From contig OZ252252.1 in NCBI GenBank assembly GCA_965249745.1, positions 3,038,001-3,102,000 on the forward strand: a stretch of DNA of 64,000 nucleotides, read 5' to 3'. The notes under the pieces are model-generated. The model saw only the letters and a program-made list of their open reading frames with translations. It did not search any database and was not told where the DNA came from. The first letter of the stretch is position 1, and each line of letters opens with the position of its first letter. A program made the translations under genes and the position numbers. The DNA comes from JANYHH01 sp965249745 (lineage in GTDB: Bacteria > Deinococcota > Deinococci > Deinococcales > JAAFIG01). Positions 17,575 through 26,449 of the stretch are shown piece after piece.

Positions 17575-17651
17575 GAGAGGGTTGCGTTCTCTCAGCCTGG
17601 GCTATCTTTGCTCGGGTTATTGCGAGTGGCAAGTCTAGGAGGAGTTCGGAA

Positions 17652-19502
17652 ATGGAAGATACGGCTATCAAACCGGTCGCTGAGGCGACCCCTATGAATC
17701 ACGGTACTGAAAACGGCGCTGAGCAGGCTGTTACAGAAGTTTCTGCTCAACCCGTGGCAGCGTCTCAGCCCGTGACAGAGTCTCACCAGGAGACGCCCGC
17801 GCAGGCTGAACCCAATCAGCCAGCCGTGCAAGAACTCGTCACGCAAGCTCAGGCAGACTCGAGCAATGCTTCTGCTCCAGCGGGCAGCGACGAGTACCCC
17901 GCCATGACGATGGAAGATGTGATTGCTTCGGAGGATACGCGTTCAGCGGAACTCAACCGTGGCGACATCGTTTCCGGAACCGTCGTGTTCGTCGGTGCGG
18001 AGGGCATCTCGGTGGATGTCGGCGCGAAAATTGAGGGAACGATTCCGCTGAATCAACTCAGCGACGAACCCGTCAGCGTCGAGGATGCCAAGGCGCAGTT
18101 CAACCCTGGCGACAAAATTGAAGCTTACGTGGTTCGCAGCGATATCGCCAACGGCGTCATCATCCTCTCCAAGAAGCGTGCGGAGCAGGACAAAGGCTGG
18201 CGCAAGCTGCAAACCGCTTTTGACAATAAAGAGGGCATCACGGTTGACATCGAGGAGCAGGTCAAGGGTGGTCTGGTTGCCAGCATCGAAGGCGTTCGCG
18301 CTTTCCTGCCCGCTAGCCAACTGGACGTGCGCCGCGTTAACGACCTGACGCCGTTCGTCGGTAATCCGCTCGAGGTGCGCCTGATCGAATTGAACCGCAA
18401 GCGCAACCGCGTCATCATTTCCCGGCGCGCGATCATCGAAGACGAGAAGAACAAAGCCAAAAACCAGACCTTGGAAAAGCTCGCTCCGAAAACCATCCTG
18501 GAAGGGCAAGTCGTGGAAATTACCGATTTCGGTGTCTTCGTGAACCTCGGTGGTGTGGACGGCTTGGTTCACCGCAGTGAGCTGACCTACGCTCGCTTCG
18601 GTCACCCGAAAGAGGTCGTGAAACTCGGCGAGACCGTGCGCGTTCAGGTCATGGACGTGGACGGCGACCGCGATCGCATCAATCTCTCCATGAAGGCGCT
18701 CAGCCCCGATCCGTGGCAGGAAGCGATGGAGAAGTACACGATCGGTCAGCGCGTCAAAGGCAAGGTCACGAACCTCACCAACTTCGGCGCGTTTGTGGAG
18801 TTGGAAAGCGGTCTCGAGGGTCTGATTCACGTGTCCGAGCTGAGCTGGACCAAGCGCGTGCGTCACCCAAACGAGGTTCTGAAGGAAGGCGACGAGGTAG
18901 AGGCTGTCGTCTTACGCTTGGATGCCAAGGAGCGGCGCATTTCGTTGGGCTTACGTCAGACGCAACCCGATCCGTGGAGCGCCCTGCCCGCCAAGTACCC
19001 ACCGGGTACCCCGGTCAAGGGTAAGGTTACGGGTCTGACCGACTTCGGCGTCTTCATGGAGATCGAAGACGGTATCGAAGGCTTAATTCACATCAGTGAA
19101 CTGGCCAATGAACGTGTCACCAACCCGGCCGAACTCTTCAAGCGCGGCGACGAGATCGAAGCGGTGGTTTTGAACATTGACCCCGTGGATCAACGCGCCA
19201 GTCTGTCACGAAAGCGCGCCCTCCCCGGCGGTCAGCCCGTGGTGATCGAGCAGGGCGGTCAAAATACTGGCGGCGGCAACAACAGCCGTCAGGGTGGCGG
19301 TCAACGCGGTCAGTACAACCCGAGCCGTGGCAGCGGTGGCAGGAAGCGCGACGACTTCAACTACGACTACGGCGCGGCGAACCTCGGCAATGCCGACGCG
19401 GGCGGCGGCAAGGTCACGACGAAGCTCGGTGACGTGTACGCCGACCTGTTCGCGCAGTTCGGACTTGGCGGCAAGAAGGAAGAGAAGAAGGAAGGCGAGT
19501 AA
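17652..19502 (+). CDS. rpsA: 30S ribosomal protein S1
   Basis: 616 residues. S1 binds mRNA and brings it to the 30S subunit during initiation. The ATG follows AGGAGG. After an acidic, Gln-rich N-terminal extension (about 1-95) there are five S1 domains. The last three are the canonical type (DFGVFVNLGGVDGLVHRSEL, NFGAFVELESGLEGLIHVSEL, DFGVFMEIEDGIEGLIHISEL). A Gly/Gln/Arg-rich tail and a lysine-rich end follow. Gammaproteobacterial S1 has six domains; five with extensions fits other phyla. A strong promoter and terminator frame the gene. Confidence 0.96.
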   Translation: MEDTAIKPVAEATPMNHGTENGAEQAVTEVSAQPVAASQPVTESHQETPAQAEPNQPAVQELVTQAQADSSNASAPAGSDEYPAMTMEDVIASEDTRSAELNRGDIVSGTVVFVGAEGISVDVGAKIEGTIPLNQLSDEPVSVEDAKAQFNPGDKIEAYVVRSDIANGVIILSKKRAEQDKGWRKLQTAFDNKEGITVDIEEQVKGGLVASIEGVRAFLPASQLDVRRVNDLTPFVGNPLEVRLIELNRKRNRVIISRRAIIEDEKNKAKNQTLEKLAPKTILEGQVVEITDFGVFVNLGGVDGLVHRSELTYARFGHPKEVVKLGETVRVQVMDVDGDRDRINLSMKALSPDPWQEAMEKYTIGQRVKGKVTNLTNFGAFVELESGLEGLIHVSELSWTKRVRHPNEVLKEGDEVEAVVLRLDAKERRISLGLRQTQPDPWSALPAKYPPGTPVKGKVTGLTDFGVFMEIEDGIEGLIHISELANERVTNPAELFKRGDEIEAVVLNIDPVDQRASLSRKRALPGGQPVVIEQGGQNTGGGNNSRQGGGQRGQYNPSRGSGGRKRDDFNYDYGAANLGNADAGGGKVTTKLGDVYADLFAQFGLGGKKEEKKEGE

Positions 19503-19520
19503 AGCTTTTTTGACTCGAGG

Positions 19521-19549
19521 AGGCGAGCCTTTGCTCGCCTCTTTTTTTG
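19521..19549 (+). terminator. Intrinsic terminator of rpsA
   Basis: Stem GAGGCGAGC / GCTCGCCTC (19521-19529, 19534-19542), four-base loop, seven T. Confidence 0.93.
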
Positions 19550-19740
19550 TGGCAACATTTTCATACGTTACGGCTCGAGTCAACCCCGGTCTCGAGAGGG
19601 ATTTTTGCATTTCATAGGGGAACAAGCGGTGATTGCCACTTTTCTCAAGCCGCCTCCTCTACCTCGAGCATGATACTTTTAAGAGGGTTTTGAAGCAGCT
19701 TTGAAGACTCAATCGATTGAAGGTTCGGGGAGGAATCAAC

Positions 19741-20979
19741 ATGAAACAGTGGATCGTAGGATTGACACTCGTCTCGAGTCTCGGGCTGGTCGCTCTATTC
19801 GGTGTAGCAGCTCAATCGGGCACGCTAAAAATGGTGGATTGCGCCAAGCTCCCGGACAACGCCCGCTGCCAGCGTCCCGGAGCGCCTGGGAGCGTCGGTG
19901 ACGGTCCAACCTTCAATCAGGGCACGGGGGGCGATGCAATCGTCGGCGGCTTTGTGCAGGGCAACCGGGCGATTCTGGCGGTCAAGGTCTCGAGCGGTGG
20001 CGCGATTATCGCGGTTGACTTAGGATCTGGAAATCGGGAGTTGGTCGCGGGGCGGTTGAGCCTGAACGAATCGCAGGGGAAGGCGTTGCGGTACGCGGCT
20101 GTTTCCGGCGCGAAGGAAGTCACCGAGGCGTACACGCTGGACGGCATCGGTGATGTGAAACCCTTGCCGAACGGAAATTTTTTGGCGGTCGTGCGACGCA
20201 GCATTTACCGTATGGAACTGGTGGAAGTTGACCCGAAAACCGGCGACCGCAAGCTGTACTGGGCGAACGAACTGGCGGAGGACACGCATCCGGGCGGATT
20301 GCGCGACAAGGAAAAGTTCAATCTGGCGAGTCGCTGCCAGGAGCGCGGCGCGAATAAACGCTCCGCTAATCCGACCGCGTATTCAGTGGCGGTGGATGCC
20401 GCTGGGAGCGCGATTCTGCAATTCAACAACAACCCGAACGGGATTGGCTTCGGGTACGTGCGAATTCGCAACGGACTGTGCGAGGACCTCAGCACCTACG
20501 ACGTGGACCTGAACGACGAATTGGGGGGGGGCTACAAAACGCCTCGAGAGGAAGTCAACCACATGATCGTGGACGGCAGCACGCTTTACAGCGTTTCGTA
20601 CTTCGCGGACACCGGAAACTTGCTGGGCGTCAATCTCGAGACGGGTGATCGCAAGATCGTATCGCACAAGGACCCGGCGGCTGGAAAGGGCAAGGGCAAG
20701 GGCGATGTCGGCGTTGGTACGCTCGGGGTGGCGCTGAACGCGGGCGGGTTCTGGACGACGAAGGAAACCGGCGATAGCTTCAAGCTAATCCGGGTTGATC
20801 CGAAGTCGGGTGATCGCACGCTCGTGCCTGCCACGGCGGGACCGCTCTTGAAGCTGCGCGGCGCAGGGACGCAGAAGGTTTTCGCACTGCCGGGGAGCGA
20901 TTTGCTGCTAATCAGCATGGACGCGGTTTTAACGATCTTCGATCCGAAGACGGGCAACAGCAACATCGTTTCGATGTAG
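19741..20979 (+). CDS. Exported propeller-like protein, paralogue of the one at 47403-48644
   Basis: 412 residues. The ATG at 19741 follows GGAGG-like AGGAATCAAC. Signal peptide MKQWIVGLTLVSSLGLVALFGVAA, then MVDCAKLPDNARCQR, a likely disulfide pair at the mature N-terminus. Repeated strands of the type VDPKTGDRKLYW, VNLETGDRKIVS, VDPKSGDRTLVP and FDPKTGNSNIVS mark blades of a beta-propeller. A KGKGKGD run interrupts one blade. No named family is recognised. The minus-strand paralogue has the same length, the same N-terminal Cys motif and the same C-terminus (DPKTG.SN). Probably secreted or periplasmic; ligand or activity unknown. Confidence 0.75.
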   Translation: MKQWIVGLTLVSSLGLVALFGVAAQSGTLKMVDCAKLPDNARCQRPGAPGSVGDGPTFNQGTGGDAIVGGFVQGNRAILAVKVSSGGAIIAVDLGSGNRELVAGRLSLNESQGKALRYAAVSGAKEVTEAYTLDGIGDVKPLPNGNFLAVVRRSIYRMELVEVDPKTGDRKLYWANELAEDTHPGGLRDKEKFNLASRCQERGANKRSANPTAYSVAVDAAGSAILQFNNNPNGIGFGYVRIRNGLCEDLSTYDVDLNDELGGGYKTPREEVNHMIVDGSTLYSVSYFADTGNLLGVNLETGDRKIVSHKDPAAGKGKGKGDVGVGTLGVALNAGGFWTTKETGDSFKLIRVDPKSGDRTLVPATAGPLLKLRGAGTQKVFALPGSDLLLISMDAVLTIFDPKTGNSNIVSM

Positions 20980-21038
20980 TCAAACGCGTTCCACAGCACG
21001 AATCTCGAGGTGGCAGATCACTCTGCCCCTTTCCTCTC

Positions 21039-21088
21039 TTGACAAACCGTCCATTCGGACTGTATCTTACCGTCTGACTGGACGGTAA
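21039..21088 (+). promoter_or_regulatory. tetR promoter with overlapping operator
   Basis: TTGACA (21039-21044), an 18-base spacer, TATCTT (21063-21068). An inverted repeat, TTACCGTC-N6-GACGGTAA (21067-21088), covers the end of the -10 box and the transcription start. A related half-site (ACCGTCC) lies in the spacer. This is a typical autorepression layout for a TetR regulator. Confidence 0.75.
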
Positions 21089-21091
21089 CTT

Positions 21092-21637
21092 ATGCCCAAG
21101 AAAGCCCCACTCGAGACCAAGGAAAAACTGCTGCATGCCGCTACCCAATTGATCCTGCACCGGGGCGCGTCCCACCTGACACTGGACGGGGTGGCGCTCG
21201 AGGCGGGCGTCAGCAAGGGCGGACTGCTGCACCATTTTCCGACCAAGCAAGCCTTGCTAACTGGATTGATGGATCAGCTCGGGGAGGTCTTCAAACAGCG
21301 GCTCGAGGGGTTCATGGCGCTCGAGGAATTCGGTCAGTCGGGGAGTTTCGCCCGTGCCTACATTCGGGCCAGTTTTGAATACGCGGAGGACGAGTTGCAA
21401 CTCACCAACGCGATCGCGGGCGTGGTTGGGGAATTCCCAGAATTGCTCGAGGAGCTGCAAACAGAGTTCGCCGATCTGGATCAGAGGATGCACTCCGATG
21501 GCGTTCCCGCCCCCAAAGCCACCGTGATTCGCCTGGCGTGCGATGGCTTGTGGTTTTCGGAACTTCTCGGCATGTCTAGCCTCAAGGAACCGCAGCGGTC
21601 GGCATTGCTCCAAGAACTCCTAGGGATGACACGATGA
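21092..21637 (+). CDS. TetR-family transcriptional regulator
   Basis: 181 residues. The N-terminal helix-turn-helix is LTLDGVALEAGVSKGGLLHH (residues about 30-49), followed by the usual FPTKQALL. The C-terminal ligand domain is divergent, so the inducer is unknown. The operator overlaps its own promoter and the three-gene unit (regulator, DUF5360 membrane protein, MFS exporter) overlaps by ATGA at each junction. It therefore most likely represses the exporter until a toxic compound binds. Confidence 0.92.
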   Translation: MPKKAPLETKEKLLHAATQLILHRGASHLTLDGVALEAGVSKGGLLHHFPTKQALLTGLMDQLGEVFKQRLEGFMALEEFGQSGSFARAYIRASFEYAEDELQLTNAIAGVVGEFPELLEELQTEFADLDQRMHSDGVPAPKATVIRLACDGLWFSELLGMSSLKEPQRSALLQELLGMTR

Positions 21638-22062
21638 AAACCCTGAAGCCGTTCTTTCTGTTTACGGATATCGGATTCGTCGCGTACTGGGTCGTGACGG
21701 CGCTGCACCTGATTCCGCCTGAATTGCTATTCCAGAATTACGCCGACCCGGTGCTGACCGCTTGGAACCTGTCATTTCTGCCACTGGATTTAGCCATCAG
21801 CACCACAGGTTTTGCGGCGCTTCTAGCAAATCAGAAGCGGCTCGAGGTCTGGCGCGCACTGGCGCTCGTATCGCTCACCCTGACCTTCGCCTCTGGGTTG
21901 AACGCGATTGCCTTCTGGGCGATTCGCACCGACTTTGATCCCGTCTGGTGGGTCCCGAACCTGTACCTGATGATCTACCCACTGTTCTTCCTGCCACGCC
22001 TGCTCACCCCTCGCGTCACCGCTCAACCGACGCTGGAATCAGCTCGAGGAGCCGGACGATGA
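21634..22062 (+). CDS. Small membrane protein, DUF5360 (YvaD-like)
   Basis: 142 residues with four predicted membrane helices (FTDIGFVAYWVVTALHLI, LPLDLAISTTGFAALLA, ALALVSLTLTFASGLNAI, LYLMIYPLFFLPRLL). The motif of aromatic and acidic residues at the N-terminus (FLFTDIGFVAYW) matches the DUF5360/YvaD family, whose function is not established. The start ATG overlaps the tetR stop and its own stop overlaps the MFS start, so it is translated as part of the drug-response unit. Confidence 0.75.
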   Translation: MKTLKPFFLFTDIGFVAYWVVTALHLIPPELLFQNYADPVLTAWNLSFLPLDLAISTTGFAALLANQKRLEVWRALALVSLTLTFASGLNAIAFWAIRTDFDPVWWVPNLYLMIYPLFFLPRLLTPRVTAQPTLESARGAGR

Positions 22063-23321
22063 CGGGTCAGTCGGCTCTAGCCACCACAGTTGACCCCTCG
22101 AGCCGCTGGCGGGCGCGCTTCTGGACGATCTGGGTCGGGCAGGCGTTCTCCCTGGTCGGCAGTGCGCTGACGCAATTCGTGTTGCTCTGGTGGATCACCA
22201 AAACCACCAATTCCACGAGTGCCCTCGCGATTGCGGGCGTCGCGGCGCTGCTGCCGCAAGCGCTGCTCGGACCGCTCGGTGGCACGCTGGCAGACCGGCT
22301 CAGCCGCCGCACGATTATGATTGTGTCCGACGGTATCACCGCCGCCTGCATGATCGTGCTGGTCTGGTTGTTCCAGAGCGGCAATGTCCAGCTCTGGCAT
22401 ATCTACGGATTGATGTTCATTCGCAGCTCCATGCAAGCCTTCCAGAGTCCGGCCGCCAGCGCCAGCACGGGTATGCTCGTCCCACCGGACTGGCTCCCAC
22501 GGGTCGCCGGACTCAACCAGACCTTGCAGGGGATCATGGGCGTGGCCGCCGCGCCGCTCGGGGCGCTAGCGCTAGCGTTCCTACCGCTCCAAGGCGCGCT
22601 GATGATTGATGTCGTGACTGCCATCCTCGGCATCACGCCGCTGCTGTTCTACCGCGTGCCACAAATCAAACGCACCGACCTGCACACCTCGAGCGGCTGG
22701 CAGGATTTCAAGGCGGGCGTGACCTACGTCGCCTCGAGACGCGGGCTGTTGATGCTGTACGGTTTGCTGTTCTTGGTGGTGCTGACGATCATGCCGACCT
22801 TTTCGCTGACGCCATTGCTGGTCAAGAATCACTTTGGGGGCGGCGTCAACCAAGTCGCTACGATGGAGGGCATCGCCGGGGTCGGGATGATTCTAGGCGG
22901 ATTACTGATCAGCCTCACGCCACTGTTCAAGAAACGCATCGTGACGGTGCTCGTTTCGTTCGCGGTCTCGTGCGGCACGGTGGCTTTGACTGCCCTGGCT
23001 CCTGGCAACCTGATCTGGCTGGCGACCTTCTGGTGGTTCCTGAGCGGTGTCAGTTTCTCCACTGGGAACGCCCCGATGATGGCAATCGTCCAGACGAGTG
23101 TTCCCAACGAGATGCAAGGTCGGGTGCTATCCCTGATGAATACGATCATGGGTCTGGCCGGACCGATCGGTTTAGCGATTGCTGCACCCTTGGGCGAGGG
23201 CATCGGGGTGCGCGGACTATTCATTCTGGGTGGTGCACTCTCGGCGGTCGTGTGTTTGTTCGGACTGTTTTCACCAGCGCTGATGCGGGTAGAGGAGGCT
23301 GAGGAAGCACTTGGCTGCTAG
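22059..23321 (+). CDS. MFS exporter, macrolide-efflux-like
   Basis: 420 residues from the ATG at 22059, which overlaps the upstream stop (ATGA). Twelve hydrophobic segments are apparent. The loop between helices 2 and 3 reads GGTLADRLSRRTIM, the MFS motif A equivalent. The N-terminus (FWTIWVGQAFSLVGSALTQFVLLWWI) matches the MefA/MFS_3 subgroup of proton-driven drug efflux pumps. The adjacent TetR supports inducible efflux of a small molecule; the substrate is not known. Confidence 0.87.
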   Translation: MTGQSALATTVDPSSRWRARFWTIWVGQAFSLVGSALTQFVLLWWITKTTNSTSALAIAGVAALLPQALLGPLGGTLADRLSRRTIMIVSDGITAACMIVLVWLFQSGNVQLWHIYGLMFIRSSMQAFQSPAASASTGMLVPPDWLPRVAGLNQTLQGIMGVAAAPLGALALAFLPLQGALMIDVVTAILGITPLLFYRVPQIKRTDLHTSSGWQDFKAGVTYVASRRGLLMLYGLLFLVVLTIMPTFSLTPLLVKNHFGGGVNQVATMEGIAGVGMILGGLLISLTPLFKKRIVTVLVSFAVSCGTVALTALAPGNLIWLATFWWFLSGVSFSTGNAPMMAIVQTSVPNEMQGRVLSLMNTIMGLAGPIGLAIAAPLGEGIGVRGLFILGGALSAVVCLFGLFSPALMRVEEAEEALGC

Positions 23322-23733
23322 CTCGGCTCGAGGGGTGCTCGAGACAGGCAACGTTCTTGATAGGACGACTCGAGACCGGTTTAGGGTGAAAGTGGAGGTG
23401 GGCATCCGGAGACAGTCATCTGCGCCGGATTCCATACTCCAAGAGACCCACGTCCGCATTCAGATCACGCAACGGTCATAAATTCCAGCCCGCGACATAC
23501 CGAAGTTGTTCCACCCCAACATGTTCACATGCGCCCAGCGCACCGCCGCTACCCGCGCCACATCACCCGCGAACCATCGCCTTGAGGGCAGATGTATCCA
23601 CGCCAGCGACGTTTTTGAGGGACAGCGCCGAGTTCTGAGCAAGATTCTTCAACGCCGTTTTAGAGGTCAAATTGAGGCTGCGCGACATCGGCTAAACAGA
23701 CAATCCCGCCAATCTCTGCTACCGTGTTGAGCA
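23322..23733. other. Spacer, no supported gene
   Basis: About 410 bases. It has three CTCGAG sites in its first 50 bases. The part from about 23460 to 23720 has short open stretches on the minus strand broken by stops, which could be a decayed gene, but no family is recognisable. Confidence 0.4.
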
Positions 23734-24021
23734 GTGAAGAAATTTATGTTTTTACACGTCGGATTCCAACCGCCGACCCCAGAAATTATGGCGGCTTGGG
23801 CGAGCTGGTTTCAATCCATCGCCGGTCATCAAGTAGATCAGGGCGGATTCGCCACCGCACGCCGACTGTCTCACGATGGACTGCGCGAGCTGCCGTGGAA
23901 CCGTGAGTCTATCACCGGTTACAACATCCTCGAGGCAGAGGGCATCAGTGCGGCAGAAGAGCTTGGGCGGAGCTGCCCGTTCATTGACAGCCTACTGATT
24001 TATGAGCTGCGAAGCGATTGA
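23734..24021 (+). CDS. YciI-like (YCII domain) protein
   Basis: 95 residues from the GTG at 23734. The sequence follows the YCII/DGPF pattern of small ferredoxin-like-fold proteins: KKFMFLHVGFQPPTPEIMAA, DQGGFATARRLS, SITGYNILEAEG and the closing ELGRSCPFIDSLLIYEL. Family members are thought to be small enzymes or accessory subunits with a conserved His/Asp pair; the reaction is unknown. TACCGT lies 8 bases before the GTG, so this may be another leaderless gene. It is isolated between two non-coding spacers. Confidence 0.72.
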   Translation: MKKFMFLHVGFQPPTPEIMAAWASWFQSIAGHQVDQGGFATARRLSHDGLRELPWNRESITGYNILEAEGISAAEELGRSCPFIDSLLIYELRSD

Positions 24022-24343
24022 ACTGAAGTCACTACTGGTCAGCGCGTGGTGAGCTTCACAAAGAGCGAACCAAAACCCTGTCTGAGACATGGGACAGCCT
24101 TCAGCGGGGGCGACGCGAATCAATAGCCCCCGACGGGAAACGGTTTCAGCCTGCCGTTGGGCCTCGAGCCAGGTTCCAAGCATGAAGGTGGAGTGAGTTA
24201 CGGCGTTCGCATCAATGCGCCAGTAGCGAGCTGCGAGAGGCGTAGACGTGTCACCCGTTCATCGCCTTCAGCGTACTTTCTCGGGCGCACGTTTACTGGA
24301 GATGTGGAGGATGTGGCGCTTTCTGCCGCTGCGGTGGCTACCC
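24022..24343. other. Spacer with dispersed repeat, no supported gene
   Basis: It contains copy 1 of the ~75-bp repeat (24052-24127) and a short palindromic word GAAACGGTTTC just after it. Short frames crossing this region have no recognisable domain. Confidence 0.5.
24052..24127. repeat. Dispersed ~75-bp repeat, copy 1
   Basis: Aligns with 57261-57334 at about 68 of 76 positions with one 2-base gap. The best-conserved core is GGGCGACGCGAATCAATAGC at the right end. Both copies lie in gene-free spacers in the same orientation. Confidence 0.8.
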
Positions 24344-25354
24344 TTACTCGCTCGAGCCGTGCAAGCGCGTGACCTTATTATCGAGCACCGTTTCGATTGC
24401 CGTCATCACATCGTCGCTGAGCTGAGGCACAAGCTCGAGCGCGGTAAAGTTTTCAATCACCTGCTGGACCTTCGATGCGCCAGTGATGATGGTGCTGACG
24501 TGATCATTTTTCGCACACCACGCGAGCGCGAGCTTCGGGAGCGTCGTACCCAGTTCTCCGGCGATACCTGCCAGCCCTTTGACCTTCGCTATGTTCGCCT
24601 GGCCCTCGGGGCTTTCTAAGCGCTCCTTCAACCAGCCGTAACCGGGTAAGTTCATGCGGCTGTCGTCGGGGACGACATCGTTGTACTTACCGGTCAGTAA
24701 GCCGCTAGCGAGTGGGGACCAGATCGTCGTGCCTAAACCGAGCGTGTCTGGACGATACAAGCGTTCGTACTCGACTTCGACACGGTAGCGCGTGAACATG
24801 TTGTACTGCGGTTGTTCCATCGTTGGTGGAATCAAGCCGTACTGACGCGCCACCGCGTAGGCTTCCATGAGTTCCTGCGCTGACCATTCGCTCGTGCCCC
24901 AGTACAGCACATCGCCGCGCTGAATCAGTTCGGTCATCGCCCGCACGGTCTCTTCGACTGGCGTGGTGCGGTCTGGGCGATGGCAAAAGTACAAATCCAG
25001 GTACTCGCATTGCAACCGCTCAATCGCTTGATGGCAGGCCTCAACGATGTGTTTGCGTGACAAGCCGCGCTGGGTCGGCGCTGGTTTATCAACCGCACCG
25101 CCAAAAACTTTGCTCGAGACGATGTAACTGTCGCGTCGCCAACCGGCTTTCGTCAAGGCTTGCCCCATGATCGTCTCGGCCTGACCGCGCGCGTAAGCTT
25201 CAGCGTTGTCAAAAAAATTGCAGCCCTGATCGTAGGCCGCCGCCATCAACTCGAGCGCGGCACTGGCATCGAGCTGGGTTCCGAACGTCACCCAAGCTCC
25301 GAACGACAACCTGCTGACCTGTAAACCCGATGTACCCAAACGCCGATATTCCAT
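24344..25354 (-). CDS. Aldo/keto reductase (Kv-beta/AKR6-like)
   Basis: 336 residues. The ATG at 25354 (MEYRRLGTSGLQVSRL) follows AAAGGA; the frame could extend 47 codons upstream but without homology. An NADPH-dependent TIM-barrel oxidoreductase. Features include FFDNAEAY (catalytic Asp and Tyr), IVSSKVFGG (catalytic Lys), YLDLYFCHRPD (His) and TTIWSPLASGLLTGKYN. The Arg/Trp pattern resembles the voltage-gated K+ channel beta-subunit-like AKRs. The substrate is probably an aldehyde or ketone of cellular stress, not defined by context. It may share a transcript with the upstream methyltransferase, though the 159-base gap argues for separate control. Confidence 0.9.
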   Translation of the reverse strand: MEYRRLGTSGLQVSRLSFGAWVTFGTQLDASAALELMAAAYDQGCNFFDNAEAYARGQAETIMGQALTKAGWRRDSYIVSSKVFGGAVDKPAPTQRGLSRKHIVEACHQAIERLQCEYLDLYFCHRPDRTTPVEETVRAMTELIQRGDVLYWGTSEWSAQELMEAYAVARQYGLIPPTMEQPQYNMFTRYRVEVEYERLYRPDTLGLGTTIWSPLASGLLTGKYNDVVPDDSRMNLPGYGWLKERLESPEGQANIAKVKGLAGIAGELGTTLPKLALAWCAKNDHVSTIITGASKVQQVIENFTALELVPQLSDDVMTAIETVLDNKVTRLHGSSE

Positions 25355-25513
25355 GAAGTTGATTCCTTTCAAAACGGAAGGTTCGCTTCCAGTATAGGCG
25401 GTTCGACTGCTATTCCCGACGCTTACGCTGACGATTCGTTCTTCACTCCAGTTTGAAGCTTGTCTAACCGCTTTAGATCGCAGCCACTTCAACACGTAGG
25501 TCTTGGCGAGCAG

Positions 25514-26278
25514 CTAAGAGCTGCCCTTCCTCGCAAACACCCAGACTCGAGGGGCATCCGGCGTGAGCGGTTCGTCGTCCGGGTACTCGAGGGCGCGAAC
25601 CTCAGTGAAGCCGACGCGCTCCAAACTGGCGCTGAGTTCATCGGCGTCGTAGCCGCGCTCCAGATGGACCTCTTCAAACGAAAAGCCACCGCCCCAGCAT
25701 CGCGCCGTAACCTGCCCAAGTTGACGATCCGCCAAAAATTCGTGTTCCCAGACGAAGCGCACGCTGCCAGACGCGACGATCGCCTCGCCCTCGAAGCGCC
25801 CATCGTCCCACAGGTCGCGCACACCAATGCGCGTGTTGCAGTCGAACACGAACCAACCGCCCGGCTCGAGCTGCTGGTACACCCGTGCGAAGGTCTGCTC
25901 CAAATCGTGTGGGTCGGTCAGGTTGTTGAGGCTGTCGAAGACGCAGGTCACGAGGTGAAAGCGTTGCGGCAAGTTCAGTTCCACGAAGCTCTGCTGCACG
26001 AACCGTACCCCCGGCAATTTTTCCTTCGCCACTTTGAGCATGTCGTGTGATAGGTCCACGCCCCAGACCTCGTAGCCGCAGCCGACGTAGGGGACAGTGC
26101 TGTTGCCCGTGCCGCAGGCCATGTCTAGCACCTTGACTGCGGTAGGGTCTAAGGTCTCCCCCGCCCAGTTGGAGCCGAGTTGTTCGATTGTGAAGGCGCA
26201 CCATTCGTCGTATTCCACGTCGCTGAAAATCGCGTCGTAGACGCGGGCGAGGCTCGAGAAGGGTTGGGCACGCCGCAT
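25514..26278 (-). CDS. Class I SAM-dependent methyltransferase
   Basis: 254 residues. SAM-binding motif I is VLDMACGTGNSTVPY (near residues 49-63), with the acidic end of strand 2 in VWGVDLSHDML and motif post-I/II in VTCVFDSLNNL. The acceptor-binding part gives no clue to the substrate. The ATG lies 7 bases after TATAAC (minus strand, 26286-26291), suggesting a leaderless transcript divergent from lon. The protein resembles, in overall form, the other small methyltransferase at 51712-52446. Confidence 0.85.
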   Translation of the reverse strand: MRRAQPFSSLARVYDAIFSDVEYDEWCAFTIEQLGSNWAGETLDPTAVKVLDMACGTGNSTVPYVGCGYEVWGVDLSHDMLKVAKEKLPGVRFVQQSFVELNLPQRFHLVTCVFDSLNNLTDPHDLEQTFARVYQQLEPGGWFVFDCNTRIGVRDLWDDGRFEGEAIVASGSVRFVWEHEFLADRQLGQVTARCWGGGFSFEEVHLERGYDADELSASLERVGFTEVRALEYPDDEPLTPDAPRVWVFARKGSS

Positions 26279-26285
26279 GGTTCGG

Positions 26286-26291
26286 GTTATA
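26286..26291 (-). promoter_or_regulatory. -10 box TATAAC, leaderless methyltransferase promoter
   Basis: Seven bases separate this near-consensus box from the ATG at 26278. The -35 region is weak. Confidence 0.5.
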
Positions 26292-26449
26292 TCACAGAGG
26301 CTGTCGTTGGCGATCTCAGAGCATCCCTGGAGCAGCGGGTTAGCATGATGGCTTAGTGGTCAAACCATGAACTCGAGGTTCATTGAAATACATACTCGTT
26401 TATAGAATTCTTGATATAACTAGGCTCAAGTTTGGGAGAGGAGTCCACC

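Noticed and set aside
23460..23642. Short minus-strand frame that could be a decayed transposase
   Set aside because: Too short and with no catalytic motif, terminal repeats or target duplications.
24157..24619. Open frames on the plus strand between the YciI-like gene and the aldo/keto reductase
   Set aside because: They run antisense into the aldo/keto reductase and have no recognisable domain.
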